Assembly (NCBI GenBank): GCA_028023455.1
Contig: JAQFVV010006199.1
Location: 5,714,972-5,778,971, forward strand
Reading direction: 5' to 3'
DNA: 64,000 bases
Source of the DNA: Epiperipatus broadwayi
Taxonomy: Eukaryota; Onychophora; Udeonychophora; Euonychophora; Peripatidae
The notes below the pieces were generated by a model. That model saw only the letters and a list, made by a program, of their open reading frames with translations. It ran no database searches and had not been told where the DNA came from. This document shows positions 11,983 to 25,700 of this stretch, piece by piece (the first letter of the stretch is position 1; the number at the start of each line of letters is the position of its first letter). The position numbers and the translations under genes are program-made.

Positions 11983-12260
11983 TATTTTATTTACTGTTTT
12001 TCTGAAGGTTTGTGATGATGGTGTTCTAGCTGTATTTTTATATTGGACTATTTCCATCATCTAATATGTGTGTTGAATGTCTTTAGAAAAGTTTAATTTT
12101 ATTTAAATATTCCAAATGCATTCAACAGTTAGTGATATTACTAACCGTTGAATGCATTTGGAATATTTAAAAAAATTAAACTTTTCTAAAGACATTCAAC
12201 ACACATATTAGATGATGGAAATAGTCCAATATAAAAATACAGCTATTTTATTTACTGTTT
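11983..12260. mobile_element. Fold-back element flanked by 17-bp direct repeats
   Basis: An almost perfect palindrome at 12028-12246 has arms of about 100 bp (left begins agctgtatttttatattgg; right ends with its complement), closed by a smaller palindrome, gttagtgatattactaac. The exact 17-bp direct repeat tattttatttactgttt lies on both sides (11983-11999 and 12244-12260). Between the left direct repeat and the left arm are ~28 unpaired bases (ttctgaaggtttgtgatgatg). A diverged single-arm relative is at 18445-18560. The length of the direct repeats fits target-primed retrotransposition better than a cut-and-paste transposase. Confidence 0.7.
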
Positions 12261-13383
12261 GAGAAAAATGATTTATTTTTACTTAATAGAAATTGCTTTC
12301 AGTTGGGTTACCCAAACAAATTTTTTAAGAGTTATCTTTTTAAAAATAAATTGTTTTCAAAGACAATCTTCTATTAGTGATCTAGTTTTTGGTTTAAAAA
12401 TAAGTCTTTTACAAAAAGATTGTATCATAACTTTTACTTTATGAACAAATTATAGAAAATTAAACTTTTTCATTACAAATCTAACACATTCAATAATTTA
12501 CCCTGTCTAAAATACTCAACCAATCAGAAATTCTCATTTCTATTGATTTTAGGTCAACTATCTCATAGTTTTGTCAATCATGCAGAAAAGATCCATATAA
12601 TGCTTATATCTTTATTTATTTTTTCTAATACACCTGAGTCTCTTTTTATGCAGTAGATAGGTTCCACAAAAAACCCACATAAAAGAAATCACACAAAAAT
12701 ATACTTACCTTACATTGGAAAAATGTGGGTTACATTCCATAATTTTTAAAAATCACATGAAAGCAAAGCAACAAGGTAAAATTACATCAAAATTTGGATA
12801 ATAAAAAAATTAGGAAATAAAGTATGACTAATAAAAAATTTCAAATATTTGGAAAAAATTGATACAAGACAAACTTTTTTTACTTTTTTTATTAACTATT
12901 TAATTTTATTCAAAACAATATGTTTTTAGGTATAATTTATTTTAAATTTTTTCATACATAGTTTAATCATTATTGTTATTTGACAATATGCAGGTGCATT
13001 TGTGAACTGATAAGAAATCAGATTCATCCCAAAAGAAAATACAATTAGTACCAACTTCTCATGCTGTGTTTAATTAACCAAACAGGTGCATCAAATGAAA
13101 ATTTTCATTCACAGCTTCAAGTCACTCTAAAACCATCAATTTTTGAGTTATCATAGCAAATTTACAGTCTTTTTAAAGCTTAAAATAAAACCGCAAGACA
13201 CTGATTTGTTGTTGCTCATTTTGAATCAAAGGGAGCTCTTGACAAGAATTTTGACAGCTCCAAGTTCTTTGTTTTAATATTCAAGACCAAAATGTATATT
13301 TTAAAGTATTTTTTCATATTTTTTTTACATATTATAAATTATTTTGATAAAATATGCTGGAAATATAATTATTTTAGAAAAAT
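12261..13383. other. Non-coding AT-rich stretch
   Basis: Nothing recognisable is seen. Short ORFs are AT-rich and have no motif. Confidence 0.5.
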
Positions 13384-13442
13384 AGCCTAGTGGTTATCGT
13401 AGGTGCCTTCCAAGCAGCTGGCCTGGGTTTGCTTACCAGTCA
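13384..13442 (+). repeat. tRNA-Gly-derived SINE head or tRNA pseudogene
   Basis: The segment reads like the 5' two-thirds of tRNA-Gly(UCC). It has an A-box-like TAGTGGTTATCGTAGG, an anticodon arm TGCCTTCCAAGCAG matching the usual glycine arm, and a degenerate B box, GGGTTTGCTTACC. No intact acceptor stem can be paired, so this is a SINE head or pseudogene rather than a working tRNA gene. Confidence 0.55.
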
Positions 13443-15597
13443 ACACTTTGACATATAATAAAAAATAAAAAAATTCTTTACTTTTACACAAATGTAAATT
13501 GAGAAAAAATCAACAATGTATGCAGAATTTTCTAATAGGTTAGAAACGTTCTTTTTAGATTCTCCACTATATAATATCTTTATAATTATAAATAGAAATT
13601 TATTTTTGAAAAAACTTTCATTCATTTTCATAATCTGACAAATTATTAATTTGCTTTTTACAAATGAATCTAATATTAAAAGATGAATATATTTTTACTG
13701 CTGATTCTGTAATTGAATCAATCAAAAGTTTAAAACTTTAATTCACTCATTCAATAAAAAAATTTTCAGTCTAAAAGTTAAAGGTTTTCTGTCAACAATG
13801 TAATCAGTGATTAAACTTTGGGACGATAATTTTACTAATTGTTTATAAAGCTCACAATATTCAGACATAACCATTTAGCTCTCATTGGAATTTAAGAGCA
13901 CATTCATAATTCATGTCATTAACAAGAAAATGATTGTTCAATTGATTAGAAAGTTGAAGACCTTCTCAAATCATTTTTGCTGTGAAGATTTCACTTCTGT
14001 TTCATTATCTTTTCTAAATCTTTTACAGTATCTAAATTTATTGCAAAACCTTTTTCCAACAGGCATTTAAAGTATGTAAAATATAATGTGTATATATAAA
14101 ATGAGGAAACCCTGATTTTAAGTGAAATATGAACTTCTTTATCATATTAAAGAAAACCGCATAAAAAGATATTAAGAAAAAACATGAATTGCATAATTTC
14201 AAAATCACATTTAAAAAATCTGCACAAAAAGAGACCCGGGTGTACTTTAAATTTCACCTACAGAGAAAAAAATGAAGCTGCAAACTGTAATATAAAATAA
14301 AAGTAGGCTTAAAACAATATAAAAAAGATAGCAATCACAATGCCATACTAATACCTACAACATCAAAATCTACACTCTCATAGAATATTTAAGAAGTTGA
14401 GTAGTTGTTTACAGATTGTTAAGTTAAACCTTTCATTTATAGTTTGCAAGACCTATATGGGGCCTCCATATTTTTTTTACTGGTGGTTGTAAAAAGATCA
14501 AGACTTGAGTCATTCACTATTGCTTTGTGGAATCTTGGTTTAAATTTTGTTTTTTTTAATTTCTGATTTGAATTGCATTTTGTAAACTCAAAGTTTTATT
14601 TAAAGTTCCTTTGACTTTGTTCTTTCATATGTTTTATGTAGTTATGTTTAATGGCTTCACTTATGAATGACAAACAATAAATATTTTTCCACAAGCTTTG
14701 TGCTTGCTATTTCAAAAACTGAACATGTTAAATAAATTGTGTGTGTTTTTTTTTTTTTTGATTATCAAAATGCTGTAAGTATAAATATAACAATGTTTTA
14801 TAGAATATTTTAAAAAATATACAGGAACCAATCTGCATTTAAGCTAATATAAATGAGATTGTGAAAAAAAGTAAAAGCAACAGCAATGTCATCCAATACT
14901 CTTTAATATTACACAGCTGAGAACATTTTGATAATTATTAGATGAATTTAAATTCGATTTTTAAAAGAAAACATTTCTTTAAATTTTCTTCTTGAATCAG
15001 TCATAAATGCATAAACAAACTCTGCACTTATAAATTTTAAGAAAAAAATACTGAGACAGTCATATATAAGATTTTTAAATACATAAACAAACTCTGTATT
15101 TATAAATTTATGAAACATATATTAATTATGTTATCTAAAATTGTATAGGAAAAAAAAACTGAATATTTATACGTGCAATTTTATTAATTATCTTCCCAGA
15201 ATACAGAAAATCTTCCACTTTAAAGCATTCCATATGCTTCTGGAAATTTAACAAATATTAGATAAAAACTGATTTTAATATTATTATATAGACAATTTGT
15301 ATATTTTTATATATTCAAAAAATATATTTACAGCATATTATTTAGTTGCCTCCCCTCTCTTTGCCAAAATCTATTTTTAAAATCTACTGCAAAATTTATG
15401 TCAGCTGATTTACAGATAAGTCACCTCACCCCATTTATCTCTATAAAAAGATCTTTTTTACTACCAATTTAACAGTTATTATGCCTATTTGGAAATAATA
15501 ATTTCCCATGTTGCATATTGTCATTTGATGAAGCAATTATTCACATATCAGGTGAAATGAAAACTTTTGCAATGTGAGAATATAAAGGTGAAAGACT
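13443..15597. other. Non-coding AT-rich stretch
   Basis: Nothing recognisable is seen apart from homopolymers. A duplicated phrase, ataaacaaactctg.a.ttataaattt, occurs at about 15011 and 15083. Confidence 0.5.
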
Positions 15598-15755
15598 GAT
15601 GAGTGGTGGTTCAGCATGAGATATGTATATTGGAGATCATTTATCTTTTTCTCATGTGTGTGGTCATGGGTATTAGTTGTATAAGATAGAGTTGATAGCT
15701 GAAGGGTGCTTGAAAGTCTGTGTTTAAATTCTCTATAATTATATCTAATTTCCAA
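15598..15755 (+). repeat. Dispersed repeat, probable tRNA-derived SINE, copy 1
   Basis: This matches 22615-22745 through shared blocks gtatattggaga, catgt.tgtggtcatg, agttgtataagat and a B-box-like tail (gtgtttaaattc here, gatttcaagtcc there). An A-box-like TTAGTTGTATAAGATAG precedes it at roughly the right distance. The sequence then runs into TA-rich DNA. It is called a SINE from the paired A/B-box layout and the two copies. Confidence 0.45.
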
Positions 15756-18424
15756 ATATATTATACTTGTATTCTAATATTAAAGATAAAAATTATAAAT
15801 TAGTATGAAAAAAAAAATTTTTTTTGATTGAAAATGGCAAAATTTGATAACACATGTTTCATGAGCATTTTTTTAAAACACAAATTTATAAGTAATGTCT
15901 AAGTCTTTTGGTTCCCTCTTTATATTAAATATATTATTTAATTTTCAGTTTGTATATATTGTGTGAACATACAAATTTAATAATATTGTTTAGGATATGA
16001 TTTTATTGTTTTGTCTTAGTTCTTATTAGTAAAACTTTCTTGAATCATAGAATTTGGCATTTCAACTAATCAATCAACATATACATTTTACTTAATAAAG
16101 AAATATATACAGAGTTAGACTGCTATTTATTTGAAAACTTGGGTTTAAAGTTGAGTTGGAAATTTGGAAAATTTGTGAAAATGTAGAAACACTCAAATAC
16201 AAACTTATATCAGTAAAATGAAAAGCTTAAAAAAATTATTATAATTTAAATATATTAGCAAATGTTCCTTAAAAAATTAATTTAATAAATAAATTTAATT
16301 AATAGAAATTTATTCTTTGTAATTCAATATTTATTTACTTTTTCTTTCGGCACTAGTAGTTTGATGCAAACACGTTCGCTGTGTCTATTAAGAAAAAATA
16401 GATACAATGAACATGTTTATATGGAATTAAAATGTATTCTTATATTTATTTGAATGAAAAGAAATTTTAATTTGGTAAGTGGAAGAATTATGAATACTGT
16501 ATTATAATAGGAGTTGTACCATTTTTAGATAACATAAAAATGGAAATAAAAAGAAATGTTCATATCTTGTTTAATTTATTAGTAAATATCTGCATTGCTT
16601 CCATGGGCATTTAAATTGTTCTCTTTGTTCCCTTTTTTTTATTAAAAAAATTTTTGGTGTAAACTTGCATATGTTTTGATATTATTTGATTACATTATAT
16701 TACACAAGTAGGAAGATCTAGAAGAAGTGGGTAAACCCAATTGGAATTTGGGAGTTTGTGGACATTGCAAAGATAAAAATTACCCAGATGATGATTGCAA
16801 TCTTATTTGAACTATCTTCAATAGAAATTATTTGCTTTATAAGATAATTTAAAATAAAAGTAACTGTATCATGTTTAAAATGCATTTTATCATTTATTAT
16901 AAATCCAATAATTTTAAGAAGGCATGCATTTTAAAAAGAATAATGAATCTCTTGAAATATATAAATATTGTCTTGAACAGGTAATTTGAAGAGAATCTTT
17001 ATTTTAATTTTGATATACCTTTAATACTAAGTTTAAATTTTATTGTGTTTTTTGAGTAAAGAGAATATTACTTTGTAAAGGATATATCTTGTTTCTTGTA
17101 CTTTTACATATTCTTATACCTGATATCAGAAGAAAAATGACCTCGTAGAAAATGTATAAAAAACAGTTAAGCATACTGGATTTGCCAATAACTCAAATTC
17201 TTCTGAAATTAAAATAAATTTATTTTTTCAGAACTAACAGTAGAATGATCTGAATTTTATTTTCCTAGATCCAACTGGAGTCTCATTACCCTATTCAGGA
17301 TAGCTCATTATCACTGTCCACATTTACTTCATGAATGGAATTTATCAGCCACAGATTTTTCTAAATATGGACAAATACAAAGAACAGACCATATAATTGA
17401 TTAAATCACTAGTAAATATATCTTCTGGTTGGAATCTGTATAAGTTTATTTAGTTATGCTGACTAAATCCATAATAAATAATAATAATATAGGGTATATG
17501 AGCATAGACTTTCACATGACCCACCACTCTCCACTCTATTTAATAACACTGATACACTCAAGCACATATATGCTGAAAAGATAAATAATCACCAATATAT
17601 GTATTTCATGCTAAACCAGCAATCATCAGTTGGTCCAGATTATCATCTCCCACACATATATACTATAAGTGCTCAGATATATATTAAGATAGACAATCTT
17701 CATACTTTAATGGAAATAATTATATAAATAGTTGATGAAATTATTCTTGGCATTAAAAGTGTAGTCTTATTTTACTGATTTTTTTTTAAATTAACTTTTA
17801 TTCTTGCTTTGCAAAATCAATGTAATTAAAGAAAATTTTGCAATATGTAGATTTCACTTTATCAAAATAAAATTTGTTTTCAATAAAAATATTATTAAAA
17901 TTAATTTTAAATATAATTAAATGAATGAAAAATAATAAAAACTGGAAATTTCTTTAAAAAAATATTAAAAACTTTTTATCTTAGAATAACAAAACTGTTT
18001 TGTTTCCCTACAACATAACATAATTATTAAAATATTTTATATTTGTTAACTGAAAATAACTTTAAAGTAATTGAAATAAGCTTCAAACAAAGATATCAAC
18101 ATTAGAAATATTTTTGCTTGATAAACAAAACATTAAAAAGTAATCATTTTATGCAATTTGAGATTTGCAATTTGACATTAAAGTTTTATTTTTTTGATAA
18201 TAGTTCCAGCCATTTAGTAATAAAAAGAAAAATTAAAATATACAACATTTATTATTCATTTAGAAATATTTATCCTAAAATTTTAGTAAACCGTCAGCAA
18301 CACACCATTCAAATGCTGTATGAGTTCTATTATGATCAGAAAATTCAATACCCATTATTATTTAGAATTATTATGGAACTTGTTAAGAAAATATTAACAA
18401 TTTGTTTATAATTACTGTATAAAA
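15756..18424. other. Non-coding AT-rich stretch
   Basis: No gene or repeat with a recognisable structure is seen. The 97-residue ORF at 18118-18411 is lysine, isoleucine and phenylalanine-rich, without a domain, and is probably chance. Confidence 0.5.
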
Positions 18425-18560
18425 ATTGTCAATTTCACAGTTAAGTTTGTGATGATGATATTTATAATAATAAGTTGGATTCCTTTCATCATCTATAATT
18501 AATTATTAAATGTTTTAGAAAAATTCAAATTTTATTTAAATTTTTCAAATATGTTTAACT
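18425..18560. repeat. Diverged single-arm copy of the 12-kb fold-back repeat
   Basis: The order gtttgtgatgatg, ggattcctttcatcatct, aatgttttagaaaa and ttttatttaaatttttcaaat parallels 12008-12120 base block by base block. The inverted second arm is missing, which shows the unit also exists in single-arm form. Confidence 0.5.
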
Positions 18561-21500
18561 GCTAGCAGTAGCACTATATATTGTGTAGTGTTATTTTCTT
18601 TTCTTCAGATGTCTCTGATCTGACCTGTGACAATAATATCATAAGAATCATAACTTAGGATTTTTAAATATATAAATATTGAATTTAAAGTGATGCTCTA
18701 ACCAATTAGTTTGACTTTTTAAAAAGACATTTAACAATTACATCTAGAGAATGAAAATAATTTAGCAAGTTTAAGAGTCTGTTGAAGTTTTTTTGCAAAA
18801 TGTATTGGAAGAATTAACTGACATGTTTATTTTTTCAATTTTGGATGATGTAATAATGTAGCAATATTATATTGGAAGTTTCTTCTGTATAAAATTTAGT
18901 TGTTTCATTTGCTGCTGAAAATAAACTTGTGGCATAAAATCATAATTTCTTTTTTTCTGGTCTATGTTGGCAGTTGGTAATTTTATGCAACTTTTGTATA
19001 ATAGAAAACTGTCTATGTAGCTTTTTTTATGTCACCTAAATGAATAGCAGTCTGACAGAAACTGTCAAATTTTTCTTTTGTATTTTTAAAATTAGTGAAA
19101 GTAAGTTTTTAACTTAAAATTGCAATTTTTTGTTTTTCTTATTAAATGTCAGTTACTGTAAAAAAAAAAAAAAATGTATTCACAGAGCATTCAGAGCCTA
19201 AACTGATTTTTAAAATTTTTCAGTAATATATGCACTATGAAAATTGTTCTTAGAGTATAATTTTATAAAAAAAACTGAAAAGTTCAAATTGATGCAATTA
19301 GAATTAATGATAGTGTCTGTTATGCTTTCTGTTGACCTATATGTCATACTGTCAATTCCACTAGCTGTCCGTAAATTAATACAATTTTTATCAAATTATA
19401 AAAAAATTATTTATCCTAGATGATGTAAATGGTTTTATTGTGAAAAATTTCTGCCTGAAGGAAACTTGAATAATTAGTCTATAATAAGATATTATAATCA
19501 AATGATAACATTAAACATTGTTAATTATAATTTGCACCTTTTTAAAACAATTTACCATCATCACAATTGTTGAGCTGCGTCACAAACTTTCATAAGCTGT
19601 TTTATCATTATTAATATATATTAAATAATTTTACTTGTTAAAACAATCTATTATTTTTAGATATAAACTTCATAAAATAAATAAAATTTGTAGTTAGAGC
19701 TGATATAATTCCAAAACAAAGACTTATATCTTTAAATATATGGAGCCAAGATCCAATGACAAATCAAACTTTTTTTTTATGTAACTATTCTTCAATAATA
19801 CTTTCAAAGTGTATTAATACCAAAAATTTTAATGAAGTTTGATAATTAACACTTATTTCTATATTAATAGTGAAAGTCTTATTCTTTCAGATCTCATTTA
19901 GATTTTGAAATCAACCATCTTACCAATTCAGTTTATCTTAGAAGTCTTAGATTTTTAATCTCTAGCTAATGACAGTCAACGAATCCCATATGAATAGCTA
20001 GATTTTCTATAAACCTGCTATGTGAAAAAAAAAATCCTGTTTATGGACTTGAATAAAAATTTTTTCAATATTTATCCATGAATATGACAGGAAAATGCAC
20101 TATCTCTATATTATAAGACCTTACCAATCAAAGCAATAGGTGCAATTCTATAACCACGACTTTTTTTCTCTCGATTTAACCATCTCTTTTTGTGACTATC
20201 AAAATAACCATATAAGCGAGTGTGTTTATTGATTTGCATTGGTTATTAAATAATCATTTTAAATTGAATGATTTAATCCTTCCCCTTCTTAATGTAATTT
20301 TAAAGATGTAAACAACTTAGATTTTTAGTTGTTGCTATTATTATTATATATTGTACTAGATATATAAAGAGTCATTCGAAACATTTTTTTATATAAATTC
20401 TATCATCAGAAAATGTGAAATGTATGCTAATTTTTTTATCTGATTCTATTAGAAACACAAAAGAAACATTGTATTGCTAAGTCTCTTTTCCATGTGATTA
20501 TCTACTTAATTTAACTTCAGCACACTATCTCTCCCATTAACCTGATTAGATACAAAAAAAAAAAACGTTCTTACTCGGGATTTCTTTGACAGAAATAATT
20601 TTAATTGTTTTTAAAAGTTGTAAGCATTTTATTTTAATGATAGAAAAAAAAACATTGATATGCAAATGAATTCCCATTTCAAAGTACGTCATTCTTTTAA
20701 TGACTAATTCCTTTTATAACATAGAAATGCTAATCGCATTTATTTTTAAAAATATTATATATCAGATTACGTCATGAAGATGTTTTATGTAGTTTGCCTC
20801 TTTGACGATATAGGAGAACAGATAAGAAATAAAACAGTTTTTTTTTTTTTTAAAAAAAAAAAAAAGCTAAGATGAGTGAAACCCCCTTTTTTTTTTTTTG
20901 TTCTTTCAATTCATATTTTTTAGCAACATGCCACATATTTTATGACCATCAAATTTTATACTTATTGCATTGCAAAATGGAAAAAAAAAACAGAGAATAT
21001 TTAAATGAAGAGATAGGTTTTTAAAAAAAGTAGCACTCTGGTTGTCTTTTCTACTGTCTCTCCAACAACACAAACAAGAAAACTGTGAAATTAAATGCTT
21101 TATAAAAATATAAATCTCTTGCTAAAAAATTAACAACTGGTTCACAAAATAAAGCAAAATTACATTCACTACTATTTAATTAATAATGTTGGCAAAATAT
21201 TCATGCTTTAACTAATATAACTGTTATTTAAATAATTGTGCCTCTTATTTTTCAATAAACAAATCATCAATTGGTCCAATATCAACAAATCAAATAAAAT
21301 TTTACAGTATAGTGGTTACATCCATGATGTAATCCAGTGTGGAGTCATAAATTTTTTATAAAGCAAGCTCAGACATGTTAAATTTTAGGAAAATGGTGTA
21401 TAGAAATTATAGTTAGCCATTCGTAAATGCCAACGATGGAATTTTTTAAATTCCTGTAAATTTTTAATTCATATTTATTTAACACCAAAATGTATAAAAT

Positions 21501-22380
21501 TCTTTTAGGAAACTTGCAAATTGGTAGTTGAGATAATTGATTTGGAAAAGTAAGATGCTGGTTAGACCAAGTGTAAGTTATATTAATGGCTAATCAGAAA
21601 TTGATTTCTATCTCATAATTGTAGAGGGATCTTAGATTCTATATGGAGACTACAAAATAATCTGTGAAACAGATAAAACCATGAGAAAACATCTGTAAAG
21701 GAAATGAAGGAAGGTAGAAAAATAAAAATTTGGTTTAATTAATATGCATATAATATAAAATTAAATAGTGGAAGTATATTAATAATTTTTATTAGTCATT
21801 TATTAGACCAAAGATTATCCACTTAATGAATTACAAAAATATTATTCATTGAGAATTACATAGTGTTTCAGAAATAAAACAATCATCATTATTTATCATC
21901 TACTTAATCATTTGGAAAATATTCCACCAATAATTTGCATACAATTTATTATTGAATATTGCTTTATCTTTTCTCTTTCTAATACACAAACATACACACA
22001 TTCTTTCTTCAGTTGAGAAATAAAAAAAATTGACTTAAAAATAGTATTTAAATCAAAAATGGATAATTTATGCATTAATTACTGCTGGTAGAATAGGAAG
22101 TAAAAAAATTAGTTGCAGTTAATTTAATGTAATGAATACATAAAAAAAATTTCAATAGTCGTTTTAGGATGATTTCATTAGAGAAATAGCTTAACTTAAT
22201 TAAATATGAGAGACATTTAAATAATTAATTTATAGCATATACAATTAAATGATTGCTAAGAATCTTGAATATATATATATCACCTTTATTGTTAAAAGGA
22301 GGTTGCCTTGACAACAGTTTAAAATTGTTATTGATATTGAAATTGTCTAAGCATTGACTGGTTTTTAATGGTATCTATAC
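18561..22380. other. Non-coding AT-rich stretch
   Basis: No gene is seen. It includes a T15A14-type junction at about 20839-20867 and another poly-T tract at 20887-20900. Nothing else stands out. Confidence 0.5.
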
Positions 22381-22605
22381 ACAGAGGCAAAACTCTCCAT
22401 ACAGTAGCACCACTCAGTGCAAGTCAGAGTAATCAATGAATGTAGGAAGGTTTGTGCATAAAATCTCTATGCACAAACCTTTCTGCATTCATTAATTACT
22501 CTGGCTTGCACAGAGTGGCATGACTGTATGGAGAGTTTTGCCTTTGTGTAAACAGCTTGTGCAAGCATAAAGAATGGTGATCATGTGATATTTAATGATA
22601 TATAT
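22381..22605. repeat. Hairpin with ~80-bp arms, related to the 43-kb repeat cluster
   Basis: The left arm (22383-22460) and right arm (22468-22546) are near-perfect inverted copies separated by 7 bases (aaatctc). Each arm contains ggcaaaactctccatacagt and agagtaatcaatgaatg-type sequence. The outer right flank (gcaagcataaagaatggtgatcatgtgat) continues the homology with 43067-43110. The same unit therefore occurs singly, tandemly and inverted at 43 kb. As RNA it would form one long hairpin. Confidence 0.75.
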
Positions 22606-22611
22606 ATATGT

Positions 22612-22750
22612 GTGTGTACTGGTTAGCATGAAATGTATATTGGAGATTTATATTTTTTCCCACATGTATGTGGTCATGTGTATCAGTTGTATAAGATGGA
22701 GTGAATAGCTTGAAAATCTGATTTCAAGTCCTTTTTTAATTTTATATATA
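22612..22750 (+). repeat. Dispersed repeat, probable tRNA-derived SINE, copy 2
   Basis: Partner of 15598-15755. It has an A-box-like TATCAGTTGTATAAGATGG and a B-box-like GATTTCAAGTCC 25-30 bases later, then a T-rich and TA-rich tail. It directly abuts the hairpin on its left. Confidence 0.5.
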
Positions 22751-25700
22751 TTTAATAAATTGGATATGTGATATCTCTATTGATGATATTTTATTTAATA
22801 AGCTTCTTTATTGCTGCTGTTATTATTTTTATTGTGAACTAGATATTTATAGAAATCTTCTAAGCACTTTATAATGCAAATCCTGTTTTTAATATTGACA
22901 ACATTTTTTTTTTTTATTGTTCAAATAACTTTATTTTTTTTTAATTACATGTTGGTTTGCAAAAAAAAAAAAATCATTTTGTACAAATTGTTTGTTTTTG
23001 TTACTTTTACATGTAAATCTATGCATTCATATATTCATTCTTATACTATTTATATGTTGAATTAATAAGAAAGTGTAACATTTAAAGTTTTAATTAATCA
23101 TCTTAAGAATTTATCGTATTTAATTTGCATAACCATTTAGATTTTAGACAATTGTTTAAAATGTAATTAAGCAAGTCTGTACTTTAATTAACTGCATTTG
23201 GACTTGAAAACTTGTATATTATTAATTATTTTTTTATTTTGAGTTATATTTGATTTTACAAAAATATAATGTTTTTAAAATATGTTTTTTTTCTTCCAAT
23301 TTTACACTAACTCTAACATTATTAAATTATTGTAAAAGCTTTGCATGGCTTTATTAAGAGTTTGATCTTGTGCTGATTACACTAGGCAATATGATTTTGA
23401 GGTAAAATAGAAAATAAGTTATTGTAATGGAAATCAATAATATCACTTCAAAAATGATGCAAATTTCTTTATTTTTTATCTAGTTGTGGTGCATTTTTAT
23501 TTTTTACTATCTAAAGCTATAAGATGTAGTTCTAAGAGATGTTATAATATATCTCTTTATAATCCAATTACATAACTTTAGCTGTGATTGTTTGTGTACA
23601 TTTGATTATTTAGTATATATTGTCATATATCAACTCTTATATTGTAATTGAGTTTTGCCTGGTACATTGATGACAAACTCTCTCCAAGTTCACAGTAAAA
23701 AGAGCATGATGGAAGTTTGGATGTCGATAAAAAATCAGATACTAATTCCAACCCTATTTTATTCAATTAAAAATGTTGTGCTGACATTTCTTTTCAAGAT
23801 TATCTATCAGTTGTGCTTGAGATATAACCCAACAAATTCACATTCAATGAGTCTTTTATCTTTATTTGTATTTATGCATCCATTATTGTGATTATAAAAA
23901 CTATATTTTAATTTTTATTAATGAAATTTTTACTATAAGTATTTTAAAAATACCTTGACTAGTGTATCAGGGTGCAACAAATGTAATGTCTATAATGTTC
24001 TCCAGAGAGCACTAAAGAACTTTAGGAAGAGACAAATTCTATGAGAAAAGGAAAAAATAACCGAGGAATTTTAACATACATTTCCAAGGAATTTACTATA
24101 AGTAAGCTTTCAACTCATGTTTTTTTTTACTCTGGTTGATAAATTGTTTTGCTGCATGGTATATTTTTCTTCTTTATATGTATAATTTTGGATTTAAAAA
24201 GTGAAATCTAAGGATGAAATGGCAAATTTCTGAAAACTGTTTTAAACACCAAAAGACATACTCATACTTTAGAAATCTTTCATGAAATATCAAGCACTTA
24301 ATATTCCCTCTAAATAGAATTTTAAAGCTTATTCACCCAAATGTTTTACTTCAGGTATCGCAATTTTAATATTTTCTCGGATTTATTCATTTTTTGCTTT
24401 ATTAAAAATTGGCTTCCCTGTATGTATAAATATGCTGCAGGCATCATTTTTCCTTAAATATTCTTGATTATATTCTTAATAAAACTATGTATGGACAACA
24501 CTGTAATTTTTATTTCAAATAGTGTTAATAATTTAAATATGATAACAAAATTTCTACTTTAATATATGCATTTATCTCTTAAGTTTGCCAGCTCAAAAAA
24601 ATAAAATAAAAGCAACATAGAAGTCATCTTACTGTTCATAAAGCAGCTTTTACTTGTGTATAATGTAAATATATAAGATTGAATGTTGCATACTAACATT
24701 TATATGTAATATATCAAATTCAATCAATTCTGAATTATCAAAAATTTTATGTAATGACAAAATAACATTTTGCATCATTGAAATTAATCAGATATGATAC
24801 AGCAAAACAAAATGTATTTTTAAAGCACAATTTTAAATTAGTAAGCTTTACTTATTTTGGTTTTTATTGCATAAAAAAGTTTTTATTTACAGGCTAGCAT
24901 TATCAATAGAAACAATAATAAAATTTTGAAATTAATGGCATTATTTTGCATCTAGGATAAAAGCTACCTTTAAAAAAAAAAATTTTTTTTTATTGTTTAT
25001 GGTTCTTTATAGAAATTTTCAAAACATGTCTTGATGTCACACCTAGTTTTAATAATCATAACATTTTTAATTGACAAATAGTATTTTTATTACTTTTTTC
25101 TGCTATCATTTCTCATAAAATAAGCATAATTTTTTCATGCTTTTTTATAACTTCATTTTTCATCTCAGGTCTATCATATCATCACATTCTCTTAACATGC
25201 ATTCATTTTGTGAACAATAATTCAATCATCAGCTGAGATAAAAATATTAAACATCTGAATCTCTATAATTGTTTTGATAATCAATATTTCTTCATTAGTC
25301 CACTCTCATGCAAATACAGTCAGGTTTCTGTTCAATTTTTGTTGGCCAATGGAGAGTAGGCTAAACATAGATATATATAATACTGTATATCTATTTTTAT
25401 TTTATAGGTATTATGAAGGATGGCAGAAAATCTAAGTGAAAAACAAAAAGTTGATTGTGAAGCAGTACTGAAAGATTGCAAATACCAAGAAGGTATGAAG
25501 AGTAGAGTAAGAGATATCTGAAACTGCTTTATCAGCATTTTTAGCAATTTATTGCATCTGGAATAAATTTGCTACAATAATTTGATCACTTTTAAGTTGT
25601 CAGACTATACAAACAGGCATAATTTCATATACTGGATGGATGAAAATACTCATGATTGTCATCAACTACATATTGCTATATGGTGAACTCTGTCGTTATA

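Noticed and set aside
18118-18411. 97-residue ORF
   Set aside because: Lys/Ile/Phe/Tyr-biased composition typical of chance frames in AT-rich DNA, with no motif or neighbour support.
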